A stretch of 25,336 nucleotides of DNA, from assembly GCA_039914625.1 (NCBI GenBank), contig JBDSOU010000149.1, positions 1 to 25,336 on the forward strand, in the 5' to 3' direction. Made by a program: the position numbers and the translations under genes. This document shows positions 7,071-15,941 of this stretch, in pieces. How positions within the stretch are numbered: position 1 is the first letter of the stretch; each line of letters opens with the position of its first letter. The notes under the pieces are model-generated. The model ran no database searches. It saw only the letters and a program-made list of their open reading frames with translations, and was not told where the DNA came from. The DNA is from DATEMK01 sp039914625 (lineage in GTDB: Bacteria; Bacteroidota; Bacteroidia; AKYH767-A; OLB10).

Positions 7071-8381
7071 ATGAAATTTCCAAAAATAATTTTTGCTTTT
7101 CTTCTTTTCTTCTTTTATAAAAATTCTTTTGCCCAGAATGAGGGTGATATTGCTGATTATTATCACAGCAATTATTTGCGCTATGAAAACTACATTTACG
7201 TCCCTAATATTAAAACTGTAGTCCTTGAAAAGTACGGTTTCCCGCTTTCCGAACCCGTTATTATGCTGAATTCTGGCGATCAACTGGTATTAACTTTTGA
7301 TGATCTTGATGGTGATATAAAAAATTATTCCTATACATTTGTCCATTGCAATGCCGACTGGACTTCATCACATGTTATTATTTCGCAATACCTGAAAACT
7401 TTTTTTGATGATCATATTTCAGATTACAAGTATTCATTTAATACACAACAGTCTTACACTCATTACACACTTTTATTTCCAAATGAAAACCTTAACCCCG
7501 TTTATTCGGGAAATTATTTACTGAAAGTTTTTTATACCGAAAACCCGGACAGTGTGATGCTGACGAGAAGGTGGGTGATGGTTGACAGTAAAGTGCAAAT
7601 TAATGCCAATGTAAAACGAGCTACCATTGTTTCGGATCGCTATTCAAAACAGGAAGTTGACTTTAATATTACTTATCCTTCCAATTTTATTCAGAACCCT
7701 TTCAGTGATATTAAAATCGTGATAATGAAAAACGGAAGATGGGATAATGCAATCACTAACCTGAAACCTCTTTATTTAAAAGATAACCTGCTTGATTATA
7801 ATTATGATGAGGAAAATGTTTTTAATGGGGGAAATGAATTCAGAAATTTTGATATCCGTACAACCAGGTTTCAAACAGAATTCATAAAACAAATTCTTGA
7901 GGATTCAACAGGTTTTCACATTTTTGTTACCAATGATCAAAACCGTTCAGCATTGCGGTACTCCATTACGGATGATATTAATGGAAGGTTTGTCAATACA
8001 ATTTATGATGATCGTGATGGCGAAACGGAAGGTCAATATGTTAATGTCCATTTTAAATTAGTGTACCCTGATCCCATTCAAAAAGGCACCCCTTACATAT
8101 TTGGTGACCTTACCGACTGGAGACTGACTAAGGAAGGAAAGTTAAAATATAATTATGATCAGCAGGCTTATGAAACTTCATTGTATTTAAAGCAGGGATA
8201 TTATAATTATGAATATGTTGTTGTTAAAGATGGTTCTGAGCAACTTGATGAAACTGAAATTGAGGGCAATCACTTTGAAACAGAAAATAATTATACTATT
8301 TTTGTATATCATCGTCCGGTTGGTGAACGATACGATCAGGTCATAGGTTGGCAAAAGTTGAATTCAAAACATATTTATTAA
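7071..8381 (+). CDS. type IX secretion system plug protein (DUF5103 family)
   Basis: This 436-residue exported protein begins MKFPKIIFAFLLFFFYKNS with likely signal cleavage after residue 21 (SFA, then Q). It matches the DUF5103 family, now known as the T9SS plug. The N-terminal domain has the YVPNIKTVVLEKYGFPLSEP region and the TFVHCNADW motif (about 95-103). The C-terminal half is beta-rich with IFGDLTDW and the GYYNYEYVVV strand. In Flavobacterium, the plug closes the periplasmic side of the SprA translocon when no cargo is moving. This assignment rests on family resemblance. It follows the ABC-F gene by 75 bases on the same strand. A weak box resembling TAnnTTTG (TACTGTTG) lies just upstream. 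Confidence 0.9.
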   Translation: MKFPKIIFAFLLFFFYKNSFAQNEGDIADYYHSNYLRYENYIYVPNIKTVVLEKYGFPLSEPVIMLNSGDQLVLTFDDLDGDIKNYSYTFVHCNADWTSSHVIISQYLKTFFDDHISDYKYSFNTQQSYTHYTLLFPNENLNPVYSGNYLLKVFYTENPDSVMLTRRWVMVDSKVQINANVKRATIVSDRYSKQEVDFNITYPSNFIQNPFSDIKIVIMKNGRWDNAITNLKPLYLKDNLLDYNYDEENVFNGGNEFRNFDIRTTRFQTEFIKQILEDSTGFHIFVTNDQNRSALRYSITDDINGRFVNTIYDDRDGETEGQYVNVHFKLVYPDPIQKGTPYIFGDLTDWRLTKEGKLKYNYDQQAYETSLYLKQGYYNYEYVVVKDGSEQLDETEIEGNHFETENNYTIFVYHRPVGERYDQVIGWQKLNSKHIY

Positions 8382-8440
8382 ATTTTGAAGGCTTTAATCC
8401 ATACGTTTACCTATTAAAAGTAAAATTTCGTCACAATTTG

Positions 8441-8471
8441 CTTGCAATTTAAAATGAGTTTGCTATTTTTG
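8441..8471 (+). promoter_or_regulatory. predicted sigma-ABfr-type promoter for apaG
   Basis: TATTTTTG (8464-8471) matches the -7 consensus TAnnTTTG exactly. A CTTG at 8441-8444 lies 19 bases upstream, the normal spacing for the -33 TTTG element. Transcription should start near 8478, giving apaG a 5' leader of about 14 bases. Confidence 0.6.
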
Positions 8472-8491
8472 AATAAATAAAATTAACGTAT

Positions 8492-8878
8492 ATGGTAACA
8501 GAGGTCACATCAGGAGTAAAAGTGAGCGTAGAGACATTCTATCAGCCCACACATTCCAACCCCGGACAATCACATTATGTATTTGCCTATCGCATTACGA
8601 TTGTTAACGAAAGCGAAGATATTATCAGGTTAAAAAGACGCCACTGGTATATCGTTGACAGCGATAACACCAGGCGCGAAGTGGAAGGGGAGGGCGTAGT
8701 TGGCGAACAGCCATTCATAGGGCAGGGAGAAACATATCGTTATGTTTCAGGATGTAACCTGAATACAGAAATCGGCAAAATGTACGGTACCTATTTAATG
8801 GAACGTCAAAATAACAAAAAACTTTTTTACGTGAAAATACCGGAATTTAACATGGTTGTTCCGAGCAAGCTCAATTAA
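8492..8878 (+). CDS. apaG: ApaG protein
   Basis: The 128-residue length is typical for ApaG (about 125). It is a single fibronectin-III-like beta-sandwich. The family pattern is clear: VKVSVETFYQPTHSNP at the start, YAFAYRITI-like strand FAYRITIVNES, RLKRRHWYI, then EGEGVVGEQPFIGQGE and the YRYVSGC strand. In Salmonella, apaG mutants show altered cobalt resistance and magnesium efflux, but the biochemical function remains unclear. Here it has its own promoter and is followed by a strong terminator, so it is probably a single-gene unit. Its 3' neighbour is on the opposite strand. Confidence 0.95.
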   Translation: MVTEVTSGVKVSVETFYQPTHSNPGQSHYVFAYRITIVNESEDIIRLKRRHWYIVDSDNTRREVEGEGVVGEQPFIGQGETYRYVSGCNLNTEIGKMYGTYLMERQNNKKLFYVKIPEFNMVVPSKLN

Positions 8879-8910
8879 GAATTTCATCTGACAATTATCC
8901 TAAAATGGTT

Positions 8911-8937
8911 AAAGCCCCCTTCAAAAAAGGGGGTTTT
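8911..8937. terminator. Rho-independent terminator between convergent genes
   Basis: CCCCCTT (8915-8921) pairs with AAGGGGG (8927-8933) around CAAAA. Flanking AAA (8911-8913) and TTTT (8934-8937) extend the stem. With A- and T-runs on both sides it can end both apaG (plus) and the membrane-protein gene at 8953 (minus). Confidence 0.85.
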
Positions 8938-8952
8938 GATTTTTAAGAAGCT

Positions 8953-10353
8953 CTATTTTTTTTTCAGGTCAAACTGTAAATGCAACGCATACTCAAGAAA
9001 ATTGTTTGTAAAGTAACCGGTATCAGTTGAAATTTCTGCTGAATAAATCATTCCCGATTCCGGCAGTTGATTCAACTCAATAACATTTTTTTGTCCTGAC
9101 TTATTCAGGTCAGTAAGCAAATCCATTCTTCGGTCGTAAGCAGCAGCATATTTTTTTGCAATTGAAAATTGCTCCTTAAATTTGATTGATAATACCGCAA
9201 TGGAAAAAACCACGGTTATTATTTTAAAAATCAGGAATACTTTTTCTTTGATTTGAACCCTGTATCCAAGGATAAAAAATAGAACAGCAGAACAAAAAGA
9301 AATAAGAAAAGAAATTTGAGCTAATGCTCTGTCAGGCCCAAGTTCCGACATAATGAAGGATGTAGGAACCAGGAAAATAAAAATGAGAATTAACAAAATG
9401 AAAAAATATTTTTTTAGTGAAAACAAAACAGGAAGTAAATTCATTTTGGGAATTGATGTCGATAAATATTCTCCTAAAATCAACCATGGAAAACTGAAAA
9501 GAAAAAGATAATGCATTTTCAACGGGGTACTGATGAAAATTATTTTGATGAAAGATTTAACCTGTATCCAGAGAGTTTGTATGAAACTTACTTTTGGCAG
9601 AGCACTGTAGCGCACTTCATTTCCCGGAGCCAGCATGGTAATGGTGAAAGAGATCAGTAAAAAAAGTAATGCGAGAATTATTTTTTTGTTCACAGTTTGT
9701 TTATCCGGAACGGAAACATTTAAGAATTTCTTCATTTTTGAGTTTAATAAAAGCAAACAGGAACTCAGAAGTAAAATATTTATTAAGGCAAATGATTCAC
9801 TCGCTCCACCGATAAAAACTGAAGAAATTATTATTAAAAAAATATGAATCGTTTTGAATTTTTCAGCAAGCAGAATATTAATTAGGATAAGGCTCATAAT
9901 TATACTCCACAAATACGTGCATACCTGAACGTGCCAGAACCATGTTTCAGCAATGCTGTAGCTTGAAAAGAACAAACTGCATGATAAGATGATTCCATAC
10001 AACAAGTTAATGCCTCGGGATAGTTTTAAATTTAATGCTCTGTGAAAAATATATTTTATCAGGAAACAGAGCGAAACGATTAGTGTAAAAAGGGTGAAGC
10101 AATTAAAAATAAAGTGATACTGCTTAAATGAATTCAGACCGATGATCCAGCCAGTGAGAAGATAGGCGGTCCAACGTGCGCTGTATCCGAAATACAAATC
10201 GCGCATGCAGCCCCATACGCCTTTTTCTGAATAGCCTCCTAAGTAATAAAAATCATCTCCTGCAAGGCGGTTGTAATAACTTAAAACAAAAAAAAGCAAC
10301 ACAAACAAAACTGAAGAAACTGCAAGCAGAAGAAAATAAAAACGGTTGTTCAT
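8953..10353 (-). CDS. DUF6056-like polytopic membrane protein (GT-C type)
   Basis: This 466-residue protein is almost entirely hydrophobic, with about ten membrane helices. An Asp-Asp pair (Asp33-Asp34 in LAGDDFYYL) sits in the first loop, followed by SARWTAYL at about 58-65. This N-terminal acidic motif and topology resemble GT-C glycosyltransferases, and the overall pattern fits DUF6056 proteins of Bacteroidota. The C-terminal 70 residues are hydrophilic. It probably acts in envelope glycan assembly, but no substrate can be inferred. Its start codon overlaps the stop of the upstream TrmH-type gene by four bases (ATGA), so the two are translationally coupled. It ends at the terminator shared with apaG. 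Confidence 0.75.
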   Translation of the reverse strand: MNNRFYFLLLAVSSVLFVLLFFVLSYYNRLAGDDFYYLGGYSEKGVWGCMRDLYFGYSARWTAYLLTGWIIGLNSFKQYHFIFNCFTLFTLIVSLCFLIKYIFHRALNLKLSRGINLLYGIILSCSLFFSSYSIAETWFWHVQVCTYLWSIIMSLILINILLAEKFKTIHIFLIIISSVFIGGASESFALINILLLSSCLLLLNSKMKKFLNVSVPDKQTVNKKIILALLFLLISFTITMLAPGNEVRYSALPKVSFIQTLWIQVKSFIKIIFISTPLKMHYLFLFSFPWLILGEYLSTSIPKMNLLPVLFSLKKYFFILLILIFIFLVPTSFIMSELGPDRALAQISFLISFCSAVLFFILGYRVQIKEKVFLIFKIITVVFSIAVLSIKFKEQFSIAKKYAAAYDRRMDLLTDLNKSGQKNVIELNQLPESGMIYSAEISTDTGYFTNNFLEYALHLQFDLKKK

Positions 10354-11114
10354 TTCTCAACCGGCAACTGCGCAAATTTATAACACAAAATTGCAGTGGA
10401 AATAGCTACGTTTAATGATTCAGCAGAGCTTTTTTCAGATTTCGGAATAGTAATTTTTTCATCAATAAAATTTAATAATTCGCTGCTTATTCCTTTTGAT
10501 TCATTTCCCATTATTAAAATAGCATTTTGACTAAGTTTTTTATTTATAACATTTTCACCATCTACAACTGCCCCGTAAACCGGAATTTTAAATTCTTTTT
10601 TTATTTGTGTCAACACCACTTTTAAATCGTCATAGAAAAGATTTGTTCTGAAAAGTGAACCCATCGAGGATTGCACTACTTTGGAGTTAAATGCATCAAC
10701 CGATTCGTTTGAACAAATAATATTTTTTACTCCGAACCAATCTGCTGTTCTGATAATGGTGCCCAGGTTTCCGGGATCCTGGATAGTATCAAGCATCAGG
10801 GTAAACCCATCAGGAAGATTTTTAAAATTAATTTTTGTTTCAGGAATGTGAGCAATCGCAAGAACTTTATTTGGATTTTCTAACATGCTTATTTTTTTCA
10901 ATTCCTCTTCAGTGATCTCATAAAAAATATTTTCCTGAGTCGATTTTTCTTCATATTTCCAATCTGCGATAAAATAGACTGCATGAATTTTAAAGGGGGA
11001 ATTCAAAAGTTCCCCAACAATTTTTTCCCCTTCGGCAATAAATAGTCCTTCGCTTTCCCTGAACTTTTTAACATTCAGAGACCTGATAAGTTTCATTTGA
11101 TTTTTAGAAATCAT
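10350..11114 (-). CDS. TrmH/SpoU family RNA methyltransferase
   Basis: From ATG 11114 the product is 254 residues. It has an N-terminal RNA-binding substrate domain (LIRSLNVKKFRESEGLFIAE) and a C-terminal SPOUT domain. Three motifs are visible: DPGNLGTIIR (113-122, Asn116 and Arg122), MGNESKGIS (202-210) and SAESLNVAIS (230-239, Asn235). These bind S-adenosylmethionine in the trefoil knot and support 2'-O-ribose methylation of rRNA or tRNA. The exact site is unknown. The open frame extends upstream to 11189, but those 25 residues are Phe- and Asn-rich and unlike the family, so I use the internal ATG. It is divergent from tamL across about 90 bases and overlaps the DUF6056 gene. Confidence 0.93.
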   Translation of the reverse strand: MISKNQMKLIRSLNVKKFRESEGLFIAEGEKIVGELLNSPFKIHAVYFIADWKYEEKSTQENIFYEITEEELKKISMLENPNKVLAIAHIPETKINFKNLPDGFTLMLDTIQDPGNLGTIIRTADWFGVKNIICSNESVDAFNSKVVQSSMGSLFRTNLFYDDLKVVLTQIKKEFKIPVYGAVVDGENVINKKLSQNAILIMGNESKGISSELLNFIDEKITIPKSEKSSAESLNVAISTAILCYKFAQLPVEK

Positions 11115-11204
11115 AAACGGAAAGATAGTAAACTTGTCACGCGGAAATAAGCAACCAAAATTAAAGTTAAATTGTATTTTTACAAACATCAGAAATATTG
11201 CAGA

Positions 11205-13523
11205 GTGAAGCGAACCCGATTCATTTTTTTTATTATTTTACTCCCTGCTTTCCTTTTTTCATGTAATCCCGTCAGAAGGATGGGCGATCATGCAATCTTG
11301 CTGAATAAAAATATTATTAAAATTGATAAAGCTTCTCTGAAAGCAGAAGTGGCTCCAATCATAAAGCAAAAACCAAACAGGAAAATTTTAGGCATATTCC
11401 GTTTTCACCTGGGTATTTATAATCTTGCAAACAGGGGTAATTCTTCAGGGTTTAAGGAATGGGTAAAAAGAGCCATTGGTGAAGAACCCGTTTTGCTTGA
11501 CACCGCCTTAACCAATCGTTCGACAGGACAAATAAGGCAATACATGGAGAATATCGGCTATTATAATGCAGAAGTGTCGGATTCCATTGTCACTATTTCC
11601 AAACATAAAGCGAATGTGATTTATTCCATTAAAACAAATACTCCTTATACCATCCGGTCATTTTCGTATTCAATAAAAGACACTGTTATTGATTCAATTG
11701 TAAATGCTGATAAAAAAAATACACTTGTCCATATAGGTGATAATTACGACAGAGGTATTATTCAAAAAGACCGCGAACGCATTACAACAATTTTAAAGAA
11801 CAATGGGTATTATTTTTTTAACCAGCAATACATTGCCTTTCAAATAGACAGTTCCCTCAAATCAAAAAAGGTGGATGTTTACATGACACTGAGCAATCCA
11901 TTTGAAAAAGTGAAAGACACGAGTGCAGGAGCAGAAAATAAGAACCACGTTCAATATTCAATCAGCAAGATATTTATCAGGACAGATTATGATCCATTAA
12001 ATATATATGAAACAGCCGTGATTGACACATTGATTTTTAACAATTATTATTTCCTTTCTGCATCAGGTCATTATAATTACAGATCAGCTCCTTTGGTAAA
12101 AAATATTTTTTTTAAAACGGGTGAACCGTATCGTTTAAGTGATCATGAAAATACTTATCGGGCTTTGGGTGACCTTGGAAATTTCCGTTTCATTAATATC
12201 AGGTTCGAAACGGACACCGAAGGTCTTAAGCGAAATGAAAATAACCTGGTCTGCCAAATACTGCTCACTCCATTATTAAAACAATCTTATAAAATAGAAT
12301 TAGAAGGCACACACAATGGTGGCAATCTTGGTGCAGGAGTAAATTTTGTTTATTCAAACAGGAATACTTTTAAAGGTACTGAGACCTTTGACTTTAAAAT
12401 AAAGACTGCTTTCGAAAATTTGCGTAACGTAACAATTGAAAACAGCAAGAAAATATGGATTTTTAATTCTTATGAAATTGGTCCGGTTGCACGATTGAAT
12501 ATTCCAAGAGTGATTGCCATGTTTAAACCGAAAAATAAGTCGGTGATCAGTGCTACTGAACTAACTACGGCTTATAATTTACAGCAGCAACCTGAATTTT
12601 TCAGACGCATTGCAATCTTTTCAGCAGGAGCCATCTATAAATTTTCAAATTATTTGCGATTACAGGTATATCCCGCTGAAGTGAATTTTGTAGATGTAAG
12701 GCTTGATTCGGCTTTTCAGCGAAAGCTTACTGATATTGGAGATCCCGGGTTAATCAGCAGTTATGAAGACCACATGATAACAGACGGAAGAGGCAGCATT
12801 ACCTATACGACACAGGAGTTGAACAGACCAAAAAATTTTGTTTTCCTCCGCTTCAATCTTGAATTTGCCGGGAACTCGTTGAGGGCAATGAAAGTTATAT
12901 CCGATAAGTTACAGGGCATTGAAACAAAAAGGGACAGCACCTATTCCGTATTGGGGATACCTTATTCTCAATACCTAAAACCTGAATTTGATTTCAGGTA
13001 TTATTTTGTTCCGGATTTGAATAATAACGTTGTCTTTCGTACGGCAATTGGGGTTGGACTTCCTTATCTGAATTCAATTTCTCTTCCGTATGAAAAAAGC
13101 TTTTATGCAGGAGGATCAAATGATCTCCGTGCTTTTTTAGCGCGCACTATCGGGCCGGGTTCATATTCTAATGAAGAAGTTCAGCAGACCGGTGAAATTA
13201 AAATAAACAGTAATTTAGAATATCGTTTTCCAATTTTTAAGGTTTTACAAGGAGCTTTTTTTGTGGATGCTGGGAACGTGTGGCTTACACACAGCGATGG
13301 AAATCGCCCTGGTGGGAAATTTGAATGGAATAAGTTTTATAAAGAAATTGCGATTGGAGGTGGTTATGGTTTTCGTTTCAATTTTACTTTTTTTGTTTTC
13401 AGGTATGATTTAGGGTATAAATTCAGAAACCCTACATTACCGGAAGAGGAGAGGTGGGTGATTGGAAATTTAAAACTATTCAACGGAGTAACAAATAATT
13501 TGGCAATTGGGTTCCCTTTTTAA
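11205..13523 (+). CDS. tamL: TamL-type outer-membrane assembly lipoprotein (BamA/TamA family)
   Basis: From GTG 11205 the protein is 772 residues with a clear lipoprotein signal: basic start KRTRF, hydrophobic core, and LFSC with the lipidated Cys at residue 20. Next come periplasmic POTRA-like repeats to about residue 390 (including QIRQYMENIGYYNAEV and ITTILKNNGYYFFNQQ), then a C-terminal Omp85 barrel ending in Phe. A lipidated Omp85 protein of this kind is the Bacteroidota TamL, the outer-membrane partner of TamB in assembling surface proteins. No tamB lies in this window. The frame is open from TTG 11172, but GTG 11205 gives an ideal signal peptide, and a near-consensus -7 box (TATTTTTA, 11175-11182) lies between them. 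The trmH-like gene is divergent. Confidence 0.88.
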   Translation: MKRTRFIFFIILLPAFLFSCNPVRRMGDHAILLNKNIIKIDKASLKAEVAPIIKQKPNRKILGIFRFHLGIYNLANRGNSSGFKEWVKRAIGEEPVLLDTALTNRSTGQIRQYMENIGYYNAEVSDSIVTISKHKANVIYSIKTNTPYTIRSFSYSIKDTVIDSIVNADKKNTLVHIGDNYDRGIIQKDRERITTILKNNGYYFFNQQYIAFQIDSSLKSKKVDVYMTLSNPFEKVKDTSAGAENKNHVQYSISKIFIRTDYDPLNIYETAVIDTLIFNNYYFLSASGHYNYRSAPLVKNIFFKTGEPYRLSDHENTYRALGDLGNFRFINIRFETDTEGLKRNENNLVCQILLTPLLKQSYKIELEGTHNGGNLGAGVNFVYSNRNTFKGTETFDFKIKTAFENLRNVTIENSKKIWIFNSYEIGPVARLNIPRVIAMFKPKNKSVISATELTTAYNLQQQPEFFRRIAIFSAGAIYKFSNYLRLQVYPAEVNFVDVRLDSAFQRKLTDIGDPGLISSYEDHMITDGRGSITYTTQELNRPKNFVFLRFNLEFAGNSLRAMKVISDKLQGIETKRDSTYSVLGIPYSQYLKPEFDFRYYFVPDLNNNVVFRTAIGVGLPYLNSISLPYEKSFYAGGSNDLRAFLARTIGPGSYSNEEVQQTGEIKINSNLEYRFPIFKVLQGAFFVDAGNVWLTHSDGNRPGGKFEWNKFYKEIAIGGGYGFRFNFTFFVFRYDLGYKFRNPTLPEEERWVIGNLKLFNGVTNNLAIGFPF

Positions 13524-13606
13524 TATTTGGCGTTTAATTTCCGGCATAAACGAAAGTGTAAATTTTACAGAAATAGTATTCAAAAATTCTTTTTAAATTA
13601 TTTTAT

Positions 13607-13614
13607 TAGTTTTG
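13607..13614 (+). promoter_or_regulatory. possible -7 box upstream of fbaB
   Basis: TAGTTTTG matches TAnnTTTG exactly and lies 63 bases before the fbaB start. It predicts a 5' leader of about 57 bases. No good -33 TTTG is seen at the standard distance, so support is moderate. Confidence 0.4.
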
Positions 13615-13677
13615 TCAGAAATGAAATGTCGTTCAAATCCAAAATTAAATTTCTAATTTCTAACTTCAATTTCAATT

Positions 13678-14736
13678 ATGTCATTAAAAAAAATAAGAGA
13701 ACTTTTAGGTGCGAATGCGGATTCGCTTCTGAATCATCAGTGCAAAACAATTAATAGTAATGATCTTCATCAGCCGGGCCCTGATTTTGTGGATAGAATT
13801 TTTGTATCCACAAACAGAAATAATAATGTTCTGAGAAACCTTAACTCAATTTATAATCATGGCCGGCTTGCAGGCACCGGCTATGTTTCAATTCTCCCTG
13901 TTGACCAAGGGATTGAGCATTCAGCAGGTGCTTCATTCGCTCCGAATCCAATGTATTTTGATCCTGAAAATATTGTAAAGCTGGCTATTGAAGGAGGTTG
14001 CAATGCAGTTGCATCCACTTATGGTGTGCTGGCTGCTGTGTCTAGGAACTATGCCCACAAAATTCCTTTTATTGTAAAAATCAATCACAACGAGTTTCTC
14101 ACCTACCCGAACAAATTTGATCAGATCATGTTTGGTAGTGTGAAAGATGCGTGGAACATGGGTGCCGCTGCAGTTGGTGCAACTATTTATTTTGGGTCTC
14201 CCGAATCAGCAAGGCAAATCATTGAAGTGTCGCAGGCATTTGATGAAGCACATCGTTTGGGATTAACTACCGTGCTTTGGTGTTATCTGCGCAACAGCGG
14301 ATTTAAAAAAGAGAGCACAGATTATCACACGGCTGCTGATTTAACGGGGCAGGCAAATCATCTTGGTGTTACCATCCAGGCCGACATTATCAAACAAAAA
14401 CTTCCTTCAAACAATGGCGGATATACTGCATTAAACTTCGGCAAAACGCATAAAAAAGTTTATGAACAATTAACCTCTGATCATCCGATTGATCTTTGCC
14501 GCTACCAGGTGTTAAATTGTTATGCCGGAAGAGCAGGACTTATAAACTCTGGAGGCGAATCAAAAGGAGCATCGGATATGGCTGAAGCTGTAACTACAGC
14601 AGTAATAAACAAACGCGCTGGCGGGCAAGGTTTGATCTCCGGACGTAAAGCATTTCAAAAACCCTTTAAAGAAGGAATTGAATTGTTAAATACGATTCAG
14701 GATGTTTATTTGGAAAAAGAAATTTCGTTGGCGTAA
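13678..14736 (+). CDS. fbaB: class I fructose-bisphosphate aldolase, DhnA type
   Basis: This 352-residue protein is about the length of E. coli FbaB (350) and follows it throughout. Visible features are the phosphate-loop region ILPVDQGIEHSAG, the strand PFIVKINHNEF, LWCYLRNSGFKKES, ADLTGQANHLGVTI, the Schiff-base Lys239 in ADIIKQK, and RAGLINSGGESKG near the second phosphate site. It ends VINKRAGGQGLI, SGRKAFQKP and QDVYLEKEISLA. It cleaves fructose-1,6-bisphosphate to glyceraldehyde-3-phosphate and DHAP, and the reverse in gluconeogenesis, through a Schiff base and without metal. The ATG at 13678 gives the family N-terminus. accD follows on the same strand after 65 bases that contain a palindrome. 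Confidence 0.95.
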   Translation: MSLKKIRELLGANADSLLNHQCKTINSNDLHQPGPDFVDRIFVSTNRNNNVLRNLNSIYNHGRLAGTGYVSILPVDQGIEHSAGASFAPNPMYFDPENIVKLAIEGGCNAVASTYGVLAAVSRNYAHKIPFIVKINHNEFLTYPNKFDQIMFGSVKDAWNMGAAAVGATIYFGSPESARQIIEVSQAFDEAHRLGLTTVLWCYLRNSGFKKESTDYHTAADLTGQANHLGVTIQADIIKQKLPSNNGGYTALNFGKTHKKVYEQLTSDHPIDLCRYQVLNCYAGRAGLINSGGESKGASDMAEAVTTAVINKRAGGQGLISGRKAFQKPFKEGIELLNTIQDVYLEKEISLA

Positions 14737-14739
14737 TTA

Positions 14740-14787
14740 GTTAAATATGTTAATGTGTTTATTCAGTCACCAATTAACATAATTAAC
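14740..14787. repeat. 15-bp inverted repeat between fbaB and accD
   Basis: GTTAAATATGTTAAT (14740-14754) pairs with ATTAACATAATTAAC (14773-14787) at 14 of 15 positions, with an 18-base spacer. It fills the gap between fbaB and accD. It lacks GC pairs and a downstream T-run, so a standard terminator is unlikely. An operator, an mRNA hairpin or a dispersed AT-rich repeat is possible. Confidence 0.6.
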
Positions 14788-14801
14788 CATTCAACCAAAC
14801 C

Positions 14802-15641
14802 ATGAGCTGGTTCAAACGCATAAAACAAGGCATTACCACACGGGAGAAAAAAGAAACTCCTGAAGGATTGTGGTATAAATGCCCGTCATGCAAAGCCATT
14901 TTAACTACTAATGAACATGCAGATAATTTTTTTGTCTGTTTGAAATGCAATTATCATGAGCGCATTGGTTCAACAGAATATTTTCAAATTTTAATTGATA
15001 ATAATAAATTTTCAGAGATCACTCCAAACATGACATCGGCCGATCCTTTGAATTTTATTGATACTAAAAAATATGCTGACCGGCTGGCGGATAAGCAAAA
15101 GGACACAGGACTGAAAGATGCCATTCGTACTGTTTATGGAAAAATAAACGGGCATAAAGTTGTTATTGCCTGTATGGATTTTACTTTTATTGGTGGTTCA
15201 ATGGGATCCGTAATGGGCGAAAAAATTTCGAGGGCCATTGATCATTGTCTTGAAAAAAAATGTGCGTTTCTTCTTATTTCAAAATCAGGAGGAGCACGTA
15301 TGATGGAAGCTGCATTTTCCCTGATGCAAATGGCAAAGACTTCTGCAAAGCTGACCATGCTGTCAGAAGCGAAAATTCCTTACCTATCGCTTTTAACGGA
15401 CCCGACCACAGGAGGAGTTACTGCTTCTTTTGCCATGCTTGGTGATTTGAATATTGCTGAGCCGGGTGCATTGATCGGATTTGCAGGACAACGTGTAATA
15501 AAAGATACAATAGGAAAAGATTTACCGAAAGGTTTTCAGACAGCTGAATTTGTTCTCGAACATGGCTTTTTGGATTTTATTGTTGACCGCAAAAATTTGA
15601 AAAATAAAATTTCACAGGCCTTGGATTTTTTTGAAAACTGA
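14802..15641 (+). CDS. accD: acetyl-CoA carboxylase carboxyltransferase subunit beta
   Basis: This 279-residue protein is of normal AccD length. An N-terminal zinc ribbon uses Cys27, Cys30, Cys46 and Cys49 (CPSC and CLKC). The crotonase-like carboxyltransferase domain follows: TFIGGSMGSVMGEKISRAID, SKSGGARMMEAAFSLMQMAK, LLTDPTTGGVTASFAMLGD, and the oxyanion-region motif EPGALIGFAGQRVI, then GFQTAEFVLEHGFLD. With AccA it transfers CO2 from biotin on AccB to acetyl-CoA, making malonyl-CoA for fatty-acid synthesis. accA, accB and accC are not in the window. Nothing is truncated. Confidence 0.97.
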   Translation: MSWFKRIKQGITTREKKETPEGLWYKCPSCKAILTTNEHADNFFVCLKCNYHERIGSTEYFQILIDNNKFSEITPNMTSADPLNFIDTKKYADRLADKQKDTGLKDAIRTVYGKINGHKVVIACMDFTFIGGSMGSVMGEKISRAIDHCLEKKCAFLLISKSGGARMMEAAFSLMQMAKTSAKLTMLSEAKIPYLSLLTDPTTGGVTASFAMLGDLNIAEPGALIGFAGQRVIKDTIGKDLPKGFQTAEFVLEHGFLDFIVDRKNLKNKISQALDFFEN

Positions 15642-15662
15642 TATTTTATAATTACGCAGGTA

Positions 15663-15801
15663 TTTAATTGCCACAGATTCACAGATTTCTTTTCTTTATT
15701 TTATCAAGACTACCGAACAAAATTTTATCAATGTATTCATTTTGAAAATTCTGTTTTCTTTTTTCTTTAATCTGTGAATCTGTGAATCTGTGGCAATTAA
15801 A
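15663..15801. repeat. 25-bp inverted repeat element with internal CTGTGAAT repeats
   Basis: The left arm (15663-15687, TTTAATTGCCACAG onward) is matched exactly by the reverse complement in the right arm (15769-15801), except that the right arm has one extra 8-base CTGTGAAT unit. The arms flank 81 bases of AT-rich sequence with no gene. A MITE-like insertion, or a hairpin made from the common GCCACAGATTCACAGATT repeat, would look like this. No target-site duplication is obvious. The rest of the 300-base gap (15642-15941) holds nothing else I can support. Confidence 0.75.
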
Positions 15802-15941
15802 ATGATCATTAATGCGGAGTAATTTCGATATTGTAAAGTTCAGTGCGTGACTTTTCAACTTTTTATTGTTCATATAAAAAACGTTATGATGTGGATTCAA
15901 TTTATCATATTATTACTTTCGCATTCTAAAAAAATCATACC

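Noticed and set aside
13527..13754. 75-codon ORF overlapping the fbaB start
   Set aside because: Basic, Asn- and Phe-rich frame overlapping the first 25 codons of fbaB; no signal of its own.
15679..15900. 73-codon minus-strand ORF
   Set aside because: It lies mostly inside the inverted-repeat element, and its reading frame is explained by the repeat sequence.
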